Shown here piece after piece: positions 1-12,800 of a stretch of DNA of 64,000 nucleotides. The number at the start of each line of letters is the position of its first letter. The first letter of the stretch is position 1. This stretch comes from Ascaris suum. Lineage: Eukaryota > Nematoda > Chromadorea > Rhabditida > Ascarididae. A program made the position numbers and the translations under genes. The stretch spans positions 2,666,001-2,730,000 of the forward strand of contig CM024168.1 of assembly GCA_013433145.1 (NCBI GenBank). The letters run 5' to 3'. A model generated the notes under the pieces. That model was not told the origin of the DNA. It did no database searches and worked only from the letters and a program-made list of their open reading frames with translations.

Positions 1-2415
1 AAAGATAAGAAAATGTAAAAGTATGAAAAATGCTCGAATATATTTTAAAATATTCAAAAAAAAAAAGAAATTGAACGGCCGATCTTTAAAACTTCGATAA
101 AAATGATCGCAATAATACAACTTGACGTCGTATTCCAAATTGCCAATGAAATTTTTCAACAAGGGGGTTTTTTTTTTTCCCGGAAATGAATCCGATTAAC
201 GACTTTAATATCGAAGATCATCTCCTTAATTCTTCTTATATCGTTGCAAATTGCATGTTTCTTTTTCATCTATCATTAAGTATCACGTAAATGTCTTATG
301 TTAATAAGCTCTATAATGAATAGAAATTTGCTTCAATTATATCGTTTTTTTTAGTGGCAAATATAATCATTTATTAATAAGTAATAAAGCGATAAGAAAA
401 ACACTTAAAAATGGCATAAAATTAATGACATATTAAGGAATCATCAACGAGGACAAACCATAAAGCTTATATTTAAATTTGATAGCCGATCAAATGAGAA
501 AAAAAAAAGAAATAAAAATAAACCTATTGATAAAATTTACAAAAATTAATCGATATAGTTAAATAATAAGTATACCGTTGTAATTATTCGCTAAAATTAT
601 ACTACTAGAAATAATTGAAATGATAAGCGAAATTTTAAATAGCACGCATCGTGCTAATTCCTATCTTATGTTAACACTTTTTTTTTCATTAATTCATCAA
701 TTATTACCAAATGCTATATTAAAATATGTCGTCAATTGTTTTTCAACAATATTTATTTGTAGTACATTAAAAAAAAAACTTTTTTTTTTTCATCTCACAA
801 CACATCTATGAAAATTTCTTATCTAGAAAATAACTATTTGATAATTATTCTTTCGAGGAAAATATAAAAAAAATTTATCCTAGAATTAAAAAAGAAAGCA
901 CTTTAAATTAATGAGATTTATGTTTACAGCAATTTCGACATTGAACATAATTTTCGCTTTTTTTTTTTTTTTGGAATATAATATATTTCAATATTATATT
1001 TGTGGATGAGAAATAAACTTCACTAATAGATTATTGATTAATTTTTTTTTAATTATTGAATTTCATTAATAATGTTAAATTCGAATTTTATGCGGCAATT
1101 TTGAATGTCATACGCATTGATGCTATCGTTATGTTCATGTTGATATTGGTTAGCTTTCTTTGCTAAACGATTGCAAGCGATAGAGCAAGAATCGAGAATC
1201 TCTAAGGAGAAAGTTTGTTATGAGACTTGCAGAGGTATGAGTTGAAGCGATGGAGAGAGGGGTGGCGGGGTTAGCTAATAAAATTGCCAAGGCAAAGATT
1301 GCATTCACTCATCACATTGTCTAGTTTTGCAATGATTTTCGATTGTTTTGAGTGGGATTTTTTTTTCGGCTTAGGAATCAAAAAATATTCATGATTGCTC
1401 GATAATGAGTTGAATTATCGTTTGACGGATCAAATTCGTTATAGCGCTTTTTTTTTTGCAAATTGCTCAGACGTATTTCAATTGAATTGCTTCGGTTTAA
1501 CGGCTAGCCTAAAATAATACTAATATTTATGCGGATTTAAAAATTAATTTCCATAAAGATAAGGTATAATTTAATAGAATCCGAGATGAACTTTTTTTTT
1601 TTTGGAGCTAGCGTCGCTTTATTAAATAGGCTAATAATTATTTGATTGGTTAAATAATAAGTGAATAATTTTTAAAAAATATTTCATTTAATATTTAAGG
1701 TGTTGAATAAAAAAAACATTTTTATAATAGCGGCCGATTATTTGTTTATCTCTATTTTGTAATCTCACTGTTGAAATCTTTGAAGAGGAAATAATTTCAA
1801 AAAATATACTATCAACAAATCTCTCAAAAAGCTTCATATCTATTGATAAATTATTAATAAATATGCCTTAAATGGATAAGATTTTATGTTTTTCATTAAT
1901 TGCCTTATTAACCATAGAGTCACTTCTAATTGATTTATTTATTCGATGAGCGCATGCATTAATAATCTCTATTGGAAATAATATTTTATTTTCGATTATA
2001 TTTGTGCTTTTAAAAGTTTTTGACCAATATTTTCTCTAGTATTATTTTAAAAGACGCAAGAGATAAACGAACGCTTTCTTAGGTGAGCCTCTAGAAGAGC
2101 GGAATAAAAAATCCCTTGTAAAGTTCGAAAAATTTGAAGCGTTAAAAATAGAAAAATTGTTGCGAAAATTTATTGAAATATACTCGAAAGTATTTATTAC
2201 GACGAAAGGGCCAAATTAGTGTTTTGTGCGATTTCATTTCGCTCAATAGAGAGTGATGGTTAAATAAATAAGAAATGAATACCCTTCGTTTATGAGCATT
2301 AAAAGCGTTAAAATTTCCCTATGGGCTTAAAAGAAACGAACGTTTGAATCGATAAATGTATTGTTTTAAGCATTACTTTTTGGGAATGCAACAAATCTGA
2401 ATAAAGTTAATAGCA

Positions 2416-2514
<99 letters not shown>

Positions 2515-3147
2515 TTTTTTTGGCTGATAACAACGATTATATTCGCATAACATAGTTATTTGTTCAATATAACGCTAGTTGAAATTAATGAATGCAAAAA
2601 ATTCATTCCTGAAAGCGACGAATGAAAAATTGAATAATTTAACGCATAGTGGCAATATGGCAGAATGTGTGATTGTATATGATTGATTAAGAACTTTATA
2701 TGTTGAGAATATTGCCTTTAAATATATTCTTAGAATGATTAATTTCGAATTGATAAGTGCTAAAATATCTCTAAAGAGAAAAATTTAGTTTTCACTTCAA
2801 CTTTTTCGGCCATTTAGATAGAATTATTGTTGAAAAAAAAAAAAGAATTTATAATGCTGAAAGAAAAAAAAAAAAAAACAAGGAAAGTTTGCTAAAATAA
2901 ATACGAAATTATGAGAAATACGAAATAAATACGATAAAATTTGCAAAGTTTTAAATAAATAGCAGCTAAAAATTAATGAGATAAATGTCGAATGAAATGT
3001 GTTAGATTCGAAAAATACATCAACTTTTTTGCAATAACTCTGAATTGCTGCAATGTTTTATTAGCATTTTCCATTTGTGAAACAACACACGACATGTAGT
3101 CATCAAATGGTCAAACGCACTTCACGCTTGAATACTTTCACCACCAC
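1..3147. other. AT-rich gene-free stretch
   Basis: No convincing gene. The stretch is AT-rich with many poly-A/poly-T runs of 8 to 14 bases. The longest open frame, at 620-811 on the plus strand, is rich in Phe/Leu and Lys from T- and A-runs and is best explained by chance. The only clear structure is the AT-dinucleotide tract at 2417-2512. Confidence 0.6.
2417..2512. repeat. (AT)n microsatellite, about 48 units
   Basis: Uninterrupted alternating TA/AT tract of about 96 bp. It is self-complementary and able to extrude a hairpin. It is the first of at least eight similar tracts in this window. Confidence 0.97.
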
Positions 3148-3375
3148 TCAACAACTATCTCCGCCCCCTATCGTATTGCTCGACGTCAACGTCGATGTTC
3201 GCATTTCTTTGATCCGCTCGACGATGCTTCTTTCATTTGACTCTAATCTGATCTGCATATCCGCCCTCTTTAAGCGATCCAATCGCATTTCATAGACTTT
3301 ACTGCTTGCTTTGCATCTCCATCCTTCTCTATCACATTTCGACGGATCGCCTCTCGATATCATTTTATCTTTCAT
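3148..3375 (-). CDS. possible small protein or exon, unknown function
   Basis: An open frame of 75 codons with ATG at 3375 and stop at 3148. I do not recognise the protein. Unlike most frames here its composition looks like protein: Arg, Lys, Glu and Asp are mixed throughout, low-complexity runs are absent, and residues about 25-60 (VYEMRLDRLKRADMQ...VERIKEMR) would form an amphipathic helix or short coiled coil. The tail is Ser/Thr/Gly-rich. GC content is visibly higher than in the flanks. The opposite strand is also open over much of the same interval (3077-3295) but gives a less protein-like translation. It could be one exon of a larger minus-strand gene, although no strong splice sites frame it, or a chance frame. 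Confidence 0.3.
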   Translation of the reverse strand: MKDKMISRGDPSKCDREGWRCKASSKVYEMRLDRLKRADMQIRLESNERSIVERIKEMRTSTLTSSNTIGGGDSC

Positions 3376-4117
3376 TCAAGTATGTCGTAACGTTTTAGAC
3401 TATTCGAAATACTCAGAGTATCCTAGAAACTCACACTTATAGGCTTTCGTTTGTATCTAAAATTACTATGCTTCACATTAATAGTAATTGATAGAGAGTG
3501 AAAAACTTTTTTTTTAACATTTTGCTCTAAAAATTTCTACTCTTGAAGAAATCTATTTGGATTAGTCGTTTGTCGTCGTACCCGTCACGAATGAAATCGA
3601 CTCTCTTCAAGAGTCGACTCCTTGTGAGGCATTTTTTTTGAACTCTTTTCACCGTTATAGAACTACGAAATCAATAGGCTAACATGATGATTCTATGAAC
3701 TTTTTGAAAGTCATATTTCCATAAAAATACAATGCCCAACATATGCCGTTATGCTTATTTTCTCGTATTTTTGTTTTGATAAATTTTGCAAATGTACTTT
3801 ATAGTTTTAGTTCTTAGTAATTATAGTTGTTATTTAATATTATTCTTCTTATTATTATAGTCATTCGATCGTATATTTTCATTGAAGAGTTCTCTCACGA
3901 TATACTCTTTAATCTCTATCCACAACGTTGAATTAGCATTAATATTTTGTAATTTAATTTCAATATCCTCTTTCAAGAGATCTTTTAATTAAGGACGCCA
4001 TAGAATTAGTAACTCAATAATTATTTCTAAATAAAAGAAAAACTTTGCTGTGTGTGTGTTTTTTTTTAAATTTATAATTTATAAAATATTCATATTTTCA
4101 ATTTTTTTTAAATTCTT

Positions 4118-4153
<36 letters not shown>

Positions 4154-4584
4154 ATTACCGCTCTAGACGAATGAAATTTCGATGCATTTGACGCATTGAA
4201 TATACCACTTTAAAGAGTGGAATTTTTTTTTTCTTTTCGTCGATTGCGTTTTTTTTTTCGCAATGATAACTACCTTCATTATGAATATCTTACTTTATGT
4301 GGCTTATTAATTTCAAAACGCTAATCTTTTTTTTTTCTCATTTGAAATGAAATATTTTGCAATTTAGTGGAAATGAATGACAATCTCAAAATTCTTCCAA
4401 TGAATATATCCTCAAAGAAAAGATGAAATCAATGATTTTCTCTTCGTAAGATTTTTGCCAATGTGTAATGGTCTGTTTGTTTTTTTTTTTTCTTTAAAAC
4501 TTTCTATAATAACATTCTTTATCTTCCTCTTTCCGGTTTTTCTCCGGTTTCTCGTTCATACTACTCTTATTTTAGAAATTATCA

Positions 4585-4590
<6 letters not shown>

Positions 4591-4647
<57 letters not shown>
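4591..4647. repeat. (TC)n microsatellite
   Basis: About 28 uninterrupted TC dinucleotides. It is the only long pyrimidine dinucleotide tract in a window dominated by AT tracts. Confidence 0.95.
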
Positions 4648-4650
<3 letters not shown>

Positions 4651-5816
4651 GATAATATTCTTAAGCAATATTACATATTCATTCCCACAAAAGTCTCCTC
4701 CATTTCACATGAAAACGTTCGACGTGCGATCGTTTGTAGAGGAATTAAGTTAGACAAATGAGAAAGTATCATACGTTAGAAGGATCCTATATTTTAGGCA
4801 ATAATATTACATAGAAAATGAATTTCAATTTTTTTTTGAAAGCAAAATTTTTTTCTAGTCTATCGTTTTTAGCATCCTTTTTTTTGCACTGTTGTGATTT
4901 TTTTTTCACTAATGCTTACAATAGAAACGATTTTCAATCTCAACTGTAAAATTCTAATTGAGAAAGGCGATTGTATTCGATTTTACTTTTATACAATGTA
5001 TTTATGTTATCGAGTTTTTTGTTTTTGAATTTCTTATGTATAGAATAATTCTTGAGGGCTTTAGTTCCATCGTTTTAAATCATCATACACATTCGATGAT
5101 AGTCAATGTAGAAAAAAAGAAAACAAATAATTGCTAAGTTTGCAATTAAGCATAACCAAAGTGGGCGGCATATATCGCATCATATTTGCATATGACAAGA
5201 GATCCTCCCACGCGGATAAATGCTCGCTCTACGTAAAGTACCTACTACAAACAATTTTCATTTAAAACTTTTCCTGATTCATATTGAAATGTTTATTTCC
5301 TAGAGTCTTTTTTTTTCCACTCTCCTCCCCGTCGCACCCTCATCTAAGAGTAGTAGTTTTGCCTTAGCAATACGATCATCCAAAATCATCAAAATGCGTC
5401 GATCTACATTGGAGACAACGAATAAAATTTGTTAGCATTGATCACACACTATGTTCATTGCGTTTATCTACATTTTAGCCGTTATTTTATTGAGGAATTT
5501 TATGTATTTTCAACTCTAAACAACGCAAATTTTCTTATATTTCAACTATTTAAAAATCAATGTTGTTATTATAGGATATCTAATTATATGAAGGACAAGA
5601 AAAGAAGAGTAAAGGGAGAGGGTGTTGGGAAAGAGAATTGCGCTCACCGTGAATTCGTTATGCGCTAAATTCACCTAGCCTCATCAGTTGTTATTTGGAA
5701 TAACGACGATCACTTAATTTCATCGTAAACGTTGCCAAATCTAAAATTCTAATCGCTCGTGTACTTGAAATTCTTATTTCATGACGATGTGCAACAAATT
5801 ATCTCATAACGGTTTT

Positions 5817-5972
5817 TTCTTTTTGTATTGCATATGAATGCAAAACATTCCTTAACAACTTTTTTTTGCATTGCACATAAATGCAAAACATTCCTTAACA
5901 ACTTTTTTTTTTGCATTGCACATAAATGCAAAATATTCCTTAACCGCATTTTTTTTTTGCATTGCACATATC
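5817..5972. repeat. tandem repeat, about 45-bp unit, 3 to 4 copies
   Basis: The core GCATTGCACATAAATGCAAA, followed by ATTCCTTAACAAC and a T-run, recurs with starts near 5823, 5868, 5913 and 5959, a period of 45-46 bp. The last copy is truncated and the first is diverged. The 62-residue minus-strand frame across it (5779-5967) is a translation of the repeat and is not called as a gene. Confidence 0.9.
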
Positions 5973-6689
5973 TCTTTAGTTGTTGATTTGTAGCAAAATC
6001 AACATGACGTCTATAAAGTATTCGGTTGAGAAATTCGATTTAAGAGTGTTTGAAAATCTTCGTTTAAAAAAAAAAAGTGATAACTCTTTAGTGATGAAAA
6101 AATTGATCACAAAAAAAGGATATTCAAAAATATTTAGTAATGAGATAATTACAGAAACGAAAAAAAAAATTTTTTTTTATACTTTCCTTGGTTTTATGAG
6201 AAAATATTTATGAGGCCAATCGAAAACTTTTTTCTTGACGTTGAATTTTTTGCATTTCGAATTCGAATTGACTTTAGAATTTACATCTCATTATTGCTAA
6301 GCTTATTGTGTTCAATAAAGAAGATTGGCATTGTTTAGGTGTTCTTTTTTTTTTTCCACTATCAACCATAGTTTTACTTTGATTTCAAATGCTAACATAG
6401 CACATTTTTGGGCAATTTTGTTGTTTTGAATTGAATGACGTCATTCATTTGACGATGAAACAGATGGCAAGTTTTCGTTAGAAAGTGTTGCCATTTAGAT
6501 GAATGCTTGAGTCTGCAAAAAAAAAAAAAAAAAAAAAAAAAAAACAAAAACAAAAACAAAAACTTTTGCAGCGAATTTTTGAATGAAATTAACGTAATAT
6601 TGAATCGCGCTCAAGAGCACAACTTGGCGTTCTAGATTTGTTCTTAATGAATTCCTCTGGAATCATTTGGAATATTTTTCGCTTCTTAG

Positions 6690-6729
6690 AATTCTAATTT
6701 CTGCTTCATATGAAGCAGAAATCAGAATT
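6690..6729. repeat. 40-bp near-perfect palindrome
   Basis: Two 20-base arms meet without a spacer at CATATG. One arm is the reverse complement of the other except for one position. It is long for chance and could extrude a cruciform or form a hairpin in RNA. No coding frame or transposon ends are attached to it. Confidence 0.9.
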
Positions 6730-7492
6730 ACCGTTTGCAAAAAATAATATGCCGTTTAAATACTTTTTTAATGTATGTAAAAGTTACCTCTAGTGCATTT
6801 TTCGAATTTCAATCTCAAATTCTTGCTTTTCGAATTAATTAAAAATTTTCATTCGATACAATTTAGTGCAATTTTTTTCCAGAGGTTTTTTGGATTTCCT
6901 TTGAAGGTATTTTTAGTCATAAGGTATTTTTGAAGCAAAATTTGACAAGATTGTAAATGTTTTTTTTTAATATTTAAGAAGTATTTGTAGTTTTGCAACG
7001 AAAATAAGCGCTGTAAGGGTTTGCTTTGCTTCAAATATGATAATCTAAAGTTCATATTACTGCCACTGATTTTGATAATTTTTTCATCGTTCGTTTATTA
7101 AATACAACAGTGGTGGTGCGCTAAAAGATTTCAATGTGTGATATTCATCGCATTAAGTACGCAACAATAAACTTGGCCCATATTTTTTGAATATTTTATT
7201 CTTTCGATAAAATCACCGGAAGGTATTTCTTCTATTAATTTCAACGTTGGAAAATTTCACTCACCATTTGGTAGGTAGGAAATTTTAGAGAATTTTCGAT
7301 AGGGAATATTCTTCAACGAAATGGTTTATCAAAAAACTATGAAAACTTTTTCTATTGGCGCATAATATCGTCAACTTGTGAAGATGCTTGCAAAAATGTG
7401 CGTTCATCCCCTATGGGCTTATTGTAAGGCGCTGATATATGCCGAACAATTACGTGAGCGAATGTTTCATAAAATTTATGCCGGTAATCTAT

Positions 7493-7520
7493 CTTATACG
7501 CTTACAGCGTAGCGTATAAG
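7493..7520. repeat. hairpin with perfect 10-bp stem
   Basis: CTTATACGCT and AGCGTATAAG are perfect inverted copies around an 8-base loop. No T-run follows immediately, so a Pol III terminator role is not suggested. It may be a remnant of a small inverted-repeat element. Confidence 0.75.
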
Positions 7521-7535
7521 GTTTTCGTCTAGAAA

Positions 7536-7585
7536 TTCACAGTAAGGTATGTGAGGTTATTCAGCTTCACAGTAATGATAGTGAG
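7536..7585. repeat. short imperfect direct duplication
   Basis: Two 20-bp copies beginning TTCACAGTAA and ending GTGAG lie 30 bp apart (7536-7555 and 7566-7585) and differ at two or three positions. They sit right beside the 7.49 kb hairpin. Confidence 0.75.
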
Positions 7586-9788
7586 CTAAAACGCGCATTG
7601 TTTATGACTTTATTTTAAATAATGCCTCACTTTCATATGCAAATTCCATTATTCAGCCAGATTTTATCCGTTGCATCCTCTCAAACTGAACAAAACTCCG
7701 ATATATATATATATATATATAATAACTTCGATCAAGTCCGATCAAGAGAGAGAGACAGAGACAGGGAGAGCATCAACTAAAAGAGATCGAGATTAAGGAG
7801 GCTATGCAAACAAATATTTTTCAATTAGTATCCTCACAGCGTCTCACAAAACTTCTCAAGCCATATCGTCTGTCGCAAATCTTTCTTCAATTTCTTTACG
7901 TTGCAACTTTTATCCCCCCGAGGGGTCATCAACCGTAGAGAACGGCGTAATCACATTTCGCGCAAGGAAAAAAAAACAGCGAAAGTCATTTAGCTTTCGT
8001 GTCGAATGTTCCCACTGATCACGTCGAAATGTCTTAGTTATGCGTATATGTGACGATTTAAAAAAAAAAAAAATCGAAAATCGCAATATTCTGAAGCATT
8101 GTAACAAAGAGCAATTGTCTTTTTTGAAATCAAATTTTATTATTTGTTCCCTTATTCGTTCTTCGTTGCTTCTTTATCTCTTTTTGAAATGTATAATAAT
8201 GCCGCTAAAGTGTGTTGGATTATAACAACAGAATGTGTTATATTGTTCATGTGCTAAATATAGGGAGCTATAAGTTTGCACGAATAATATATACTATAGA
8301 TGAAAATGACTAAAAGCAAAAACGCTTAATTTTTATGTGGAGAAAAGTTGCACTCAATAGGAAGAATTTTTGCTGTTTAGCCTACAATTAAACTTATCGC
8401 TTATGTCTCTCATTCGGTAAATATCTGCCTATTCAATTCGATATATCACTTTCTAAAGTTATTTTCTTCTTCCAATTTGACTTGTGCCAACTTCTGCCAA
8501 ATTCTTCATCTATACATTGCTATTTTTTTTCTCTTTCAAGTGTTTCTTTATTAGAACGATCTTTCGAGCTGTATTTTTGTCGAGAAAAACATCATACCTG
8601 TCGTATCTGTCGTAATAATTCCTCAGTCGTTTTTTTTCTGGATTTTGGATTCTTTTTTCGCCACGAAATTCTGTCTCAAAATTATTAGCGCAAAGCTTAA
8701 AAATCGTTATTGATCTCAGTTAATTTCTGCGTATGTCAAACGTCATCTATTACGTTTATCATTACTATGCGGAAGTGGCAAATGATACCCAGAATGTAGA
8801 GAGAATTTCATTCAATGACCGGCCTTAATTCGATTGGTCAACAGGGTTAGTTGTCTCCAACTTTTAAAAATTACTCTCACATCAATGTCAATGGTTCGAT
8901 TCCTTGAGATGCTCGATACTTTTTAGCGAATGTCCAATAATTCAAATCAGCTGAAATCCGAAATCCCCACAATCATACGTCCTTCGATTTTGGATTTATC
9001 GAATGCCTTTACCTTGTAATCGAGCAATACAACGAACTTTTTACAACCTATTTGAAAAATAACGGCTAAGTCTATTAAAATGTGAATCATGCATTGCGTA
9101 TATCCTCTTCTCGATTGATATTTTTTGCCGATCATTTTGCTACTGTTTTCATCCGTTTGAATCTCCAATTATAGTGTAACCGGTCAGATACATGTAAAAG
9201 ATCATAGCAATGCAACAGCAAAAAAAAATGCATACAGAATAATAGCCTTAAAAATTTAGCAATAACTTGTATTAATTTAGCTATAATTGTAGCAAAAATT
9301 TTTTTTTTCGATTTTTCTCCTTCGATTTTATATACTTTCATTTCTATTTTTCTTTGAATTTTCTATGCACTTGTGCATATATTTATGTATGTTTCATTGC
9401 GACTATCTTGCGTTTATTTTCTTGACTGATCATGACAAATTAAGATACTTTAGATCTGTCTTATGCAATCGAATGAATGTTCGTTTGATAATAACGTGAG
9501 CACTTTTTTTCTCCAAGATAAATTTGAAATTCCCTAGTGAATTTAATGCTTTCTAGTTCGATTCTAGCAAGAAACAAACCTTTTTTATTAAACGAAACCT
9601 ATATTTGAGGTAATTTTTTTCGAATATTGCATTTCGATTTTTCAACATAGGTAAGCAATTCAATAATAGTTTATCTCATTTTTATTTAGTAATTAATTTT
9701 TCTGAGTAATTATGTGTTATTTTTTTTTTTAGTAAATATACTGATATTAAGGAGGATTGCATATTTGATATTTTCTTTTATGATCGTT

Positions 9789-9829
9789 GTTGAATTTCCC
9801 CGAGGGAATTCATTTTTCGGGGAAACAAC
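9789..9829. repeat. hairpin, TTTCCCCGA / TCGGGGAAA stem
   Basis: A 9-bp perfect stem is extended by four more pairs (GTTG/CAAC) past a 2-base bulge, with an AT-rich loop of about 12 bases. The GC-rich stem stands out from its surroundings. Function unknown. Confidence 0.7.
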
Positions 9830-12800
9830 ATTTCTTAATGGTCTATAAACGATATCAATGTTATTGTGAGTGATGGGCCATACTTGCATTATCTCCTCTA
9901 AGGACTATTTTTAGTGAAAACTATTTTAAACGCATACACATTTCAATTTTAAAAGAGTTGCTGCGCATTATCTTTCGCAACTTTCTCCTCTTTCAGGTCG
10001 TTCTCTCTCTTTTTTTTTCTCTCTCTCTCCACAAGAGTTTTCTCGATAAGTTTATACCTCTCGATATTAGTGTGCTATGAAAATTACTGATTAATTATCA
10101 CAACGCTAATGATATCCTCGTGAATAGATGAAAGGAAATTCACTTGGCTTCGTTAACGCGTTACTAAATATTAAATTGCGTAATGAGTAGGTAGGATTAA
10201 TCGACGAAGTTAGGTATATATCATACGATCATATAAATTCTTCACTCATCTAAAAGTGAATGCGTGAGGTTAATGAAGGAAGGGTAAAGATGAGGTGGAC
10301 GGGTAAGACAACGAACGAATTGCTTTATACGTTTAGAAGAGATGAGAGAATTGAAGCATAAATTCGTTTATTTGAATATTTTACGAAACGATAAATCGAG
10401 TGATCACATGAGATGAATGATGAATTTTTCATTAAAAAATTCACAACTAGGTGCAATCAACGATACATTAGAGTGATATTGGCTCTTATGTCCGATGCGC
10501 GTCACTAGGTTAGGTTGATTGTATGCGTGACCAACAACAATCGAACGTGTTTGCTCGTTGGCTAACGTGGCTTTTTTTTTTTGTTAAACGTTCCCATCTA
10601 ACAACTTTAGCTTCAACGATTGCTTAACCGATACGCTCTTTGAATCGGAAATAATTGGATTGTCGAATTTTTACGTTTTGAGAAAATTCTGTCAGAAATT
10701 TTAGGGTAATTTTATACATACATATGTTTTTTTTTTGCAACTCAATACTGAGCATTTAATTCATTTAAACCTTCAAAGATTATTATTTTTATTCGAGCAA
10801 TTTCTCTATCAAATTATCAAATATGTGAAATTAACTAATTTGCTAATTTATATTGTCTTCTAAAATCAGCTGTCATTATAGTCTAATAGTTTACGCTGTT
10901 GAATAAATCTTAAATCGTGAAAATTTTATGCAAAATATTGCGATATTCTTGAGAGTATTATGCAAATTCTTTGGTGAATACAATGCAAAAAAAATTTTTT
11001 TCAAGCAATTTCTTCTTTTTTAAGCGATGGAAAAATTCCTCATAGATAATAGAAAAGTGAATATTAATTAATTTCGAAAAGTAAAATTCTCATGCAAATT
11101 AGAGCTTATTACGAGAGAAGAAAGAAGAAATATTTATGCTCATATGATCAAATTCGATGAAGTTCATTTATCATATGATTGAAAATTCATGTAGAAACTC
11201 TCTAATATTCTAGACGAATCAATTTTTCATAGGATTGCCTCAAGGCGATGCGATGTTTCATTAAAAAGCACACTTTTATTCGTCAGAATGCAAGAGAGGA
11301 TTAAATATGTCGAAGGTTTTTTTTTTCCCCTCTCTTTGCATATGAGAGTATCTTTGATTTGAGCATTATGTTTGCAAAATTCAAAATTTCAAATAATATT
11401 CAAATATTGCTTCCGAAAAAAAATCTCTTTCACTAAAACTATCTATCATTTATATTCTCAAATAATAGTAGAAAATATTAATTTTCGAGTAATATTTGTA
11501 AAATTTTCGTAATTTTCCTCTCAATAATTCTCATAATTCTCTTAATTAGAAGAGAATAACATTTTTTTTTTCTGTAATTTTAATCATCTATTATGATTTC
11601 TTCATAAAAATTTTAAAATTTACTCAATAAATACGCATTATAAGAGGAATTCAACTTTTTTTTTCCCCCCACAATATCGAATAAGTGGTAAATATATATG
11701 GAATGCGGAGATTAGCCATTTCATTGTTTTTTTTTTTTTTGAGTGGATGAATGCATTTTTTTTTTTTTGTTTTGATTTAATGAGCTTATTTTTTTTTTTT
11801 ATTTCTAATCGAAAATATTTTTCATTTTTGAAGTTTTTTCTTTTTTTGGTTTTATTTTTTTGCTTAATTCAAAAAAGATATATATCTTTCTAAAGATGTT
11901 TGTATTGATTTATTATTCTTTATGAGTTTTTTTTTTTCTCCACATAAATTTCGAATTGTTTTTTAAAAACATAAATTGTTATTCCAATAATTTATGGTTT
12001 ATTTGGTTTTTTTCCAGGGCATTGATTCAGTTCTTTTTTTTTTTTGTTGACAACCTATGAAATTATAAAATTGCCTTATTTTTAAATCTTTTATTCAAAA
12101 TTTTTGCCTGAAATTTGAATATTAATAAATTTTTGATGCTAAATTTATTTATGACTTCCGGTATGTTGGATTATTTTAGAGCTACAAAAAAAAAGGATGT
12201 TACGATCAATAAGGTGTGTGCAACCTTTCTGGAAATGATTTGAGAAATGACATTCGAATGTAATATAGATCCATGATTTTATAGTGTCTACGCTTGTTGT
12301 CATTTTCAATATATTTGCGTCATTTGTAATATCTCTCTTTTTAATCGAATTTACTTCGTTGTTTCGTTTTTTTTTTTCTTCATTGTTGCTTCTCTTATTC
12401 TCTTTCTTTGATCTAATTCATTTCCATTGTTGTTTCTTTCGTTAGTAAATTGCTTTTTTTTCCTCCCCTCCCTCCCCCCCCCCCCCCACCACCACTTATC
12501 ATATAAAAGAATAAAATATTCCATTAAAGTAATAACACTCATTTATTGCTCAAAAGGTAAAATTTTCAAAAAAAAAAAAATTTTTTTTTTCAACATATTG
12601 AAAAATTTTCAGAAGAAAATATTAGAAATAATGAAAAAAAAAAAGATTTCTGAGAATAATGGAAAATAATTTCATTTAATTTAAATATTTTCTCATTTAT
12701 TAATAAATAAATAAATTTAAAAAATAGCAAAAAAAAAACTGCATTGTTTAATCGCATATCAAACATGCAATAATTTATCAATAAACTGGAAAAAAAAAAG

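Noticed and set aside
5779..5967. 62-codon minus-strand frame with repeated Met-Gln-Cys-Lys motifs
   Set aside because: It translates the 45-bp tandem repeat with poly-T spacers.
8881..8910. GGTTCGATTCC, a perfect B-box, as a tRNA gene
   Set aside because: The T-stem has only about three pairs and there is no A-box or anticodon arm upstream.
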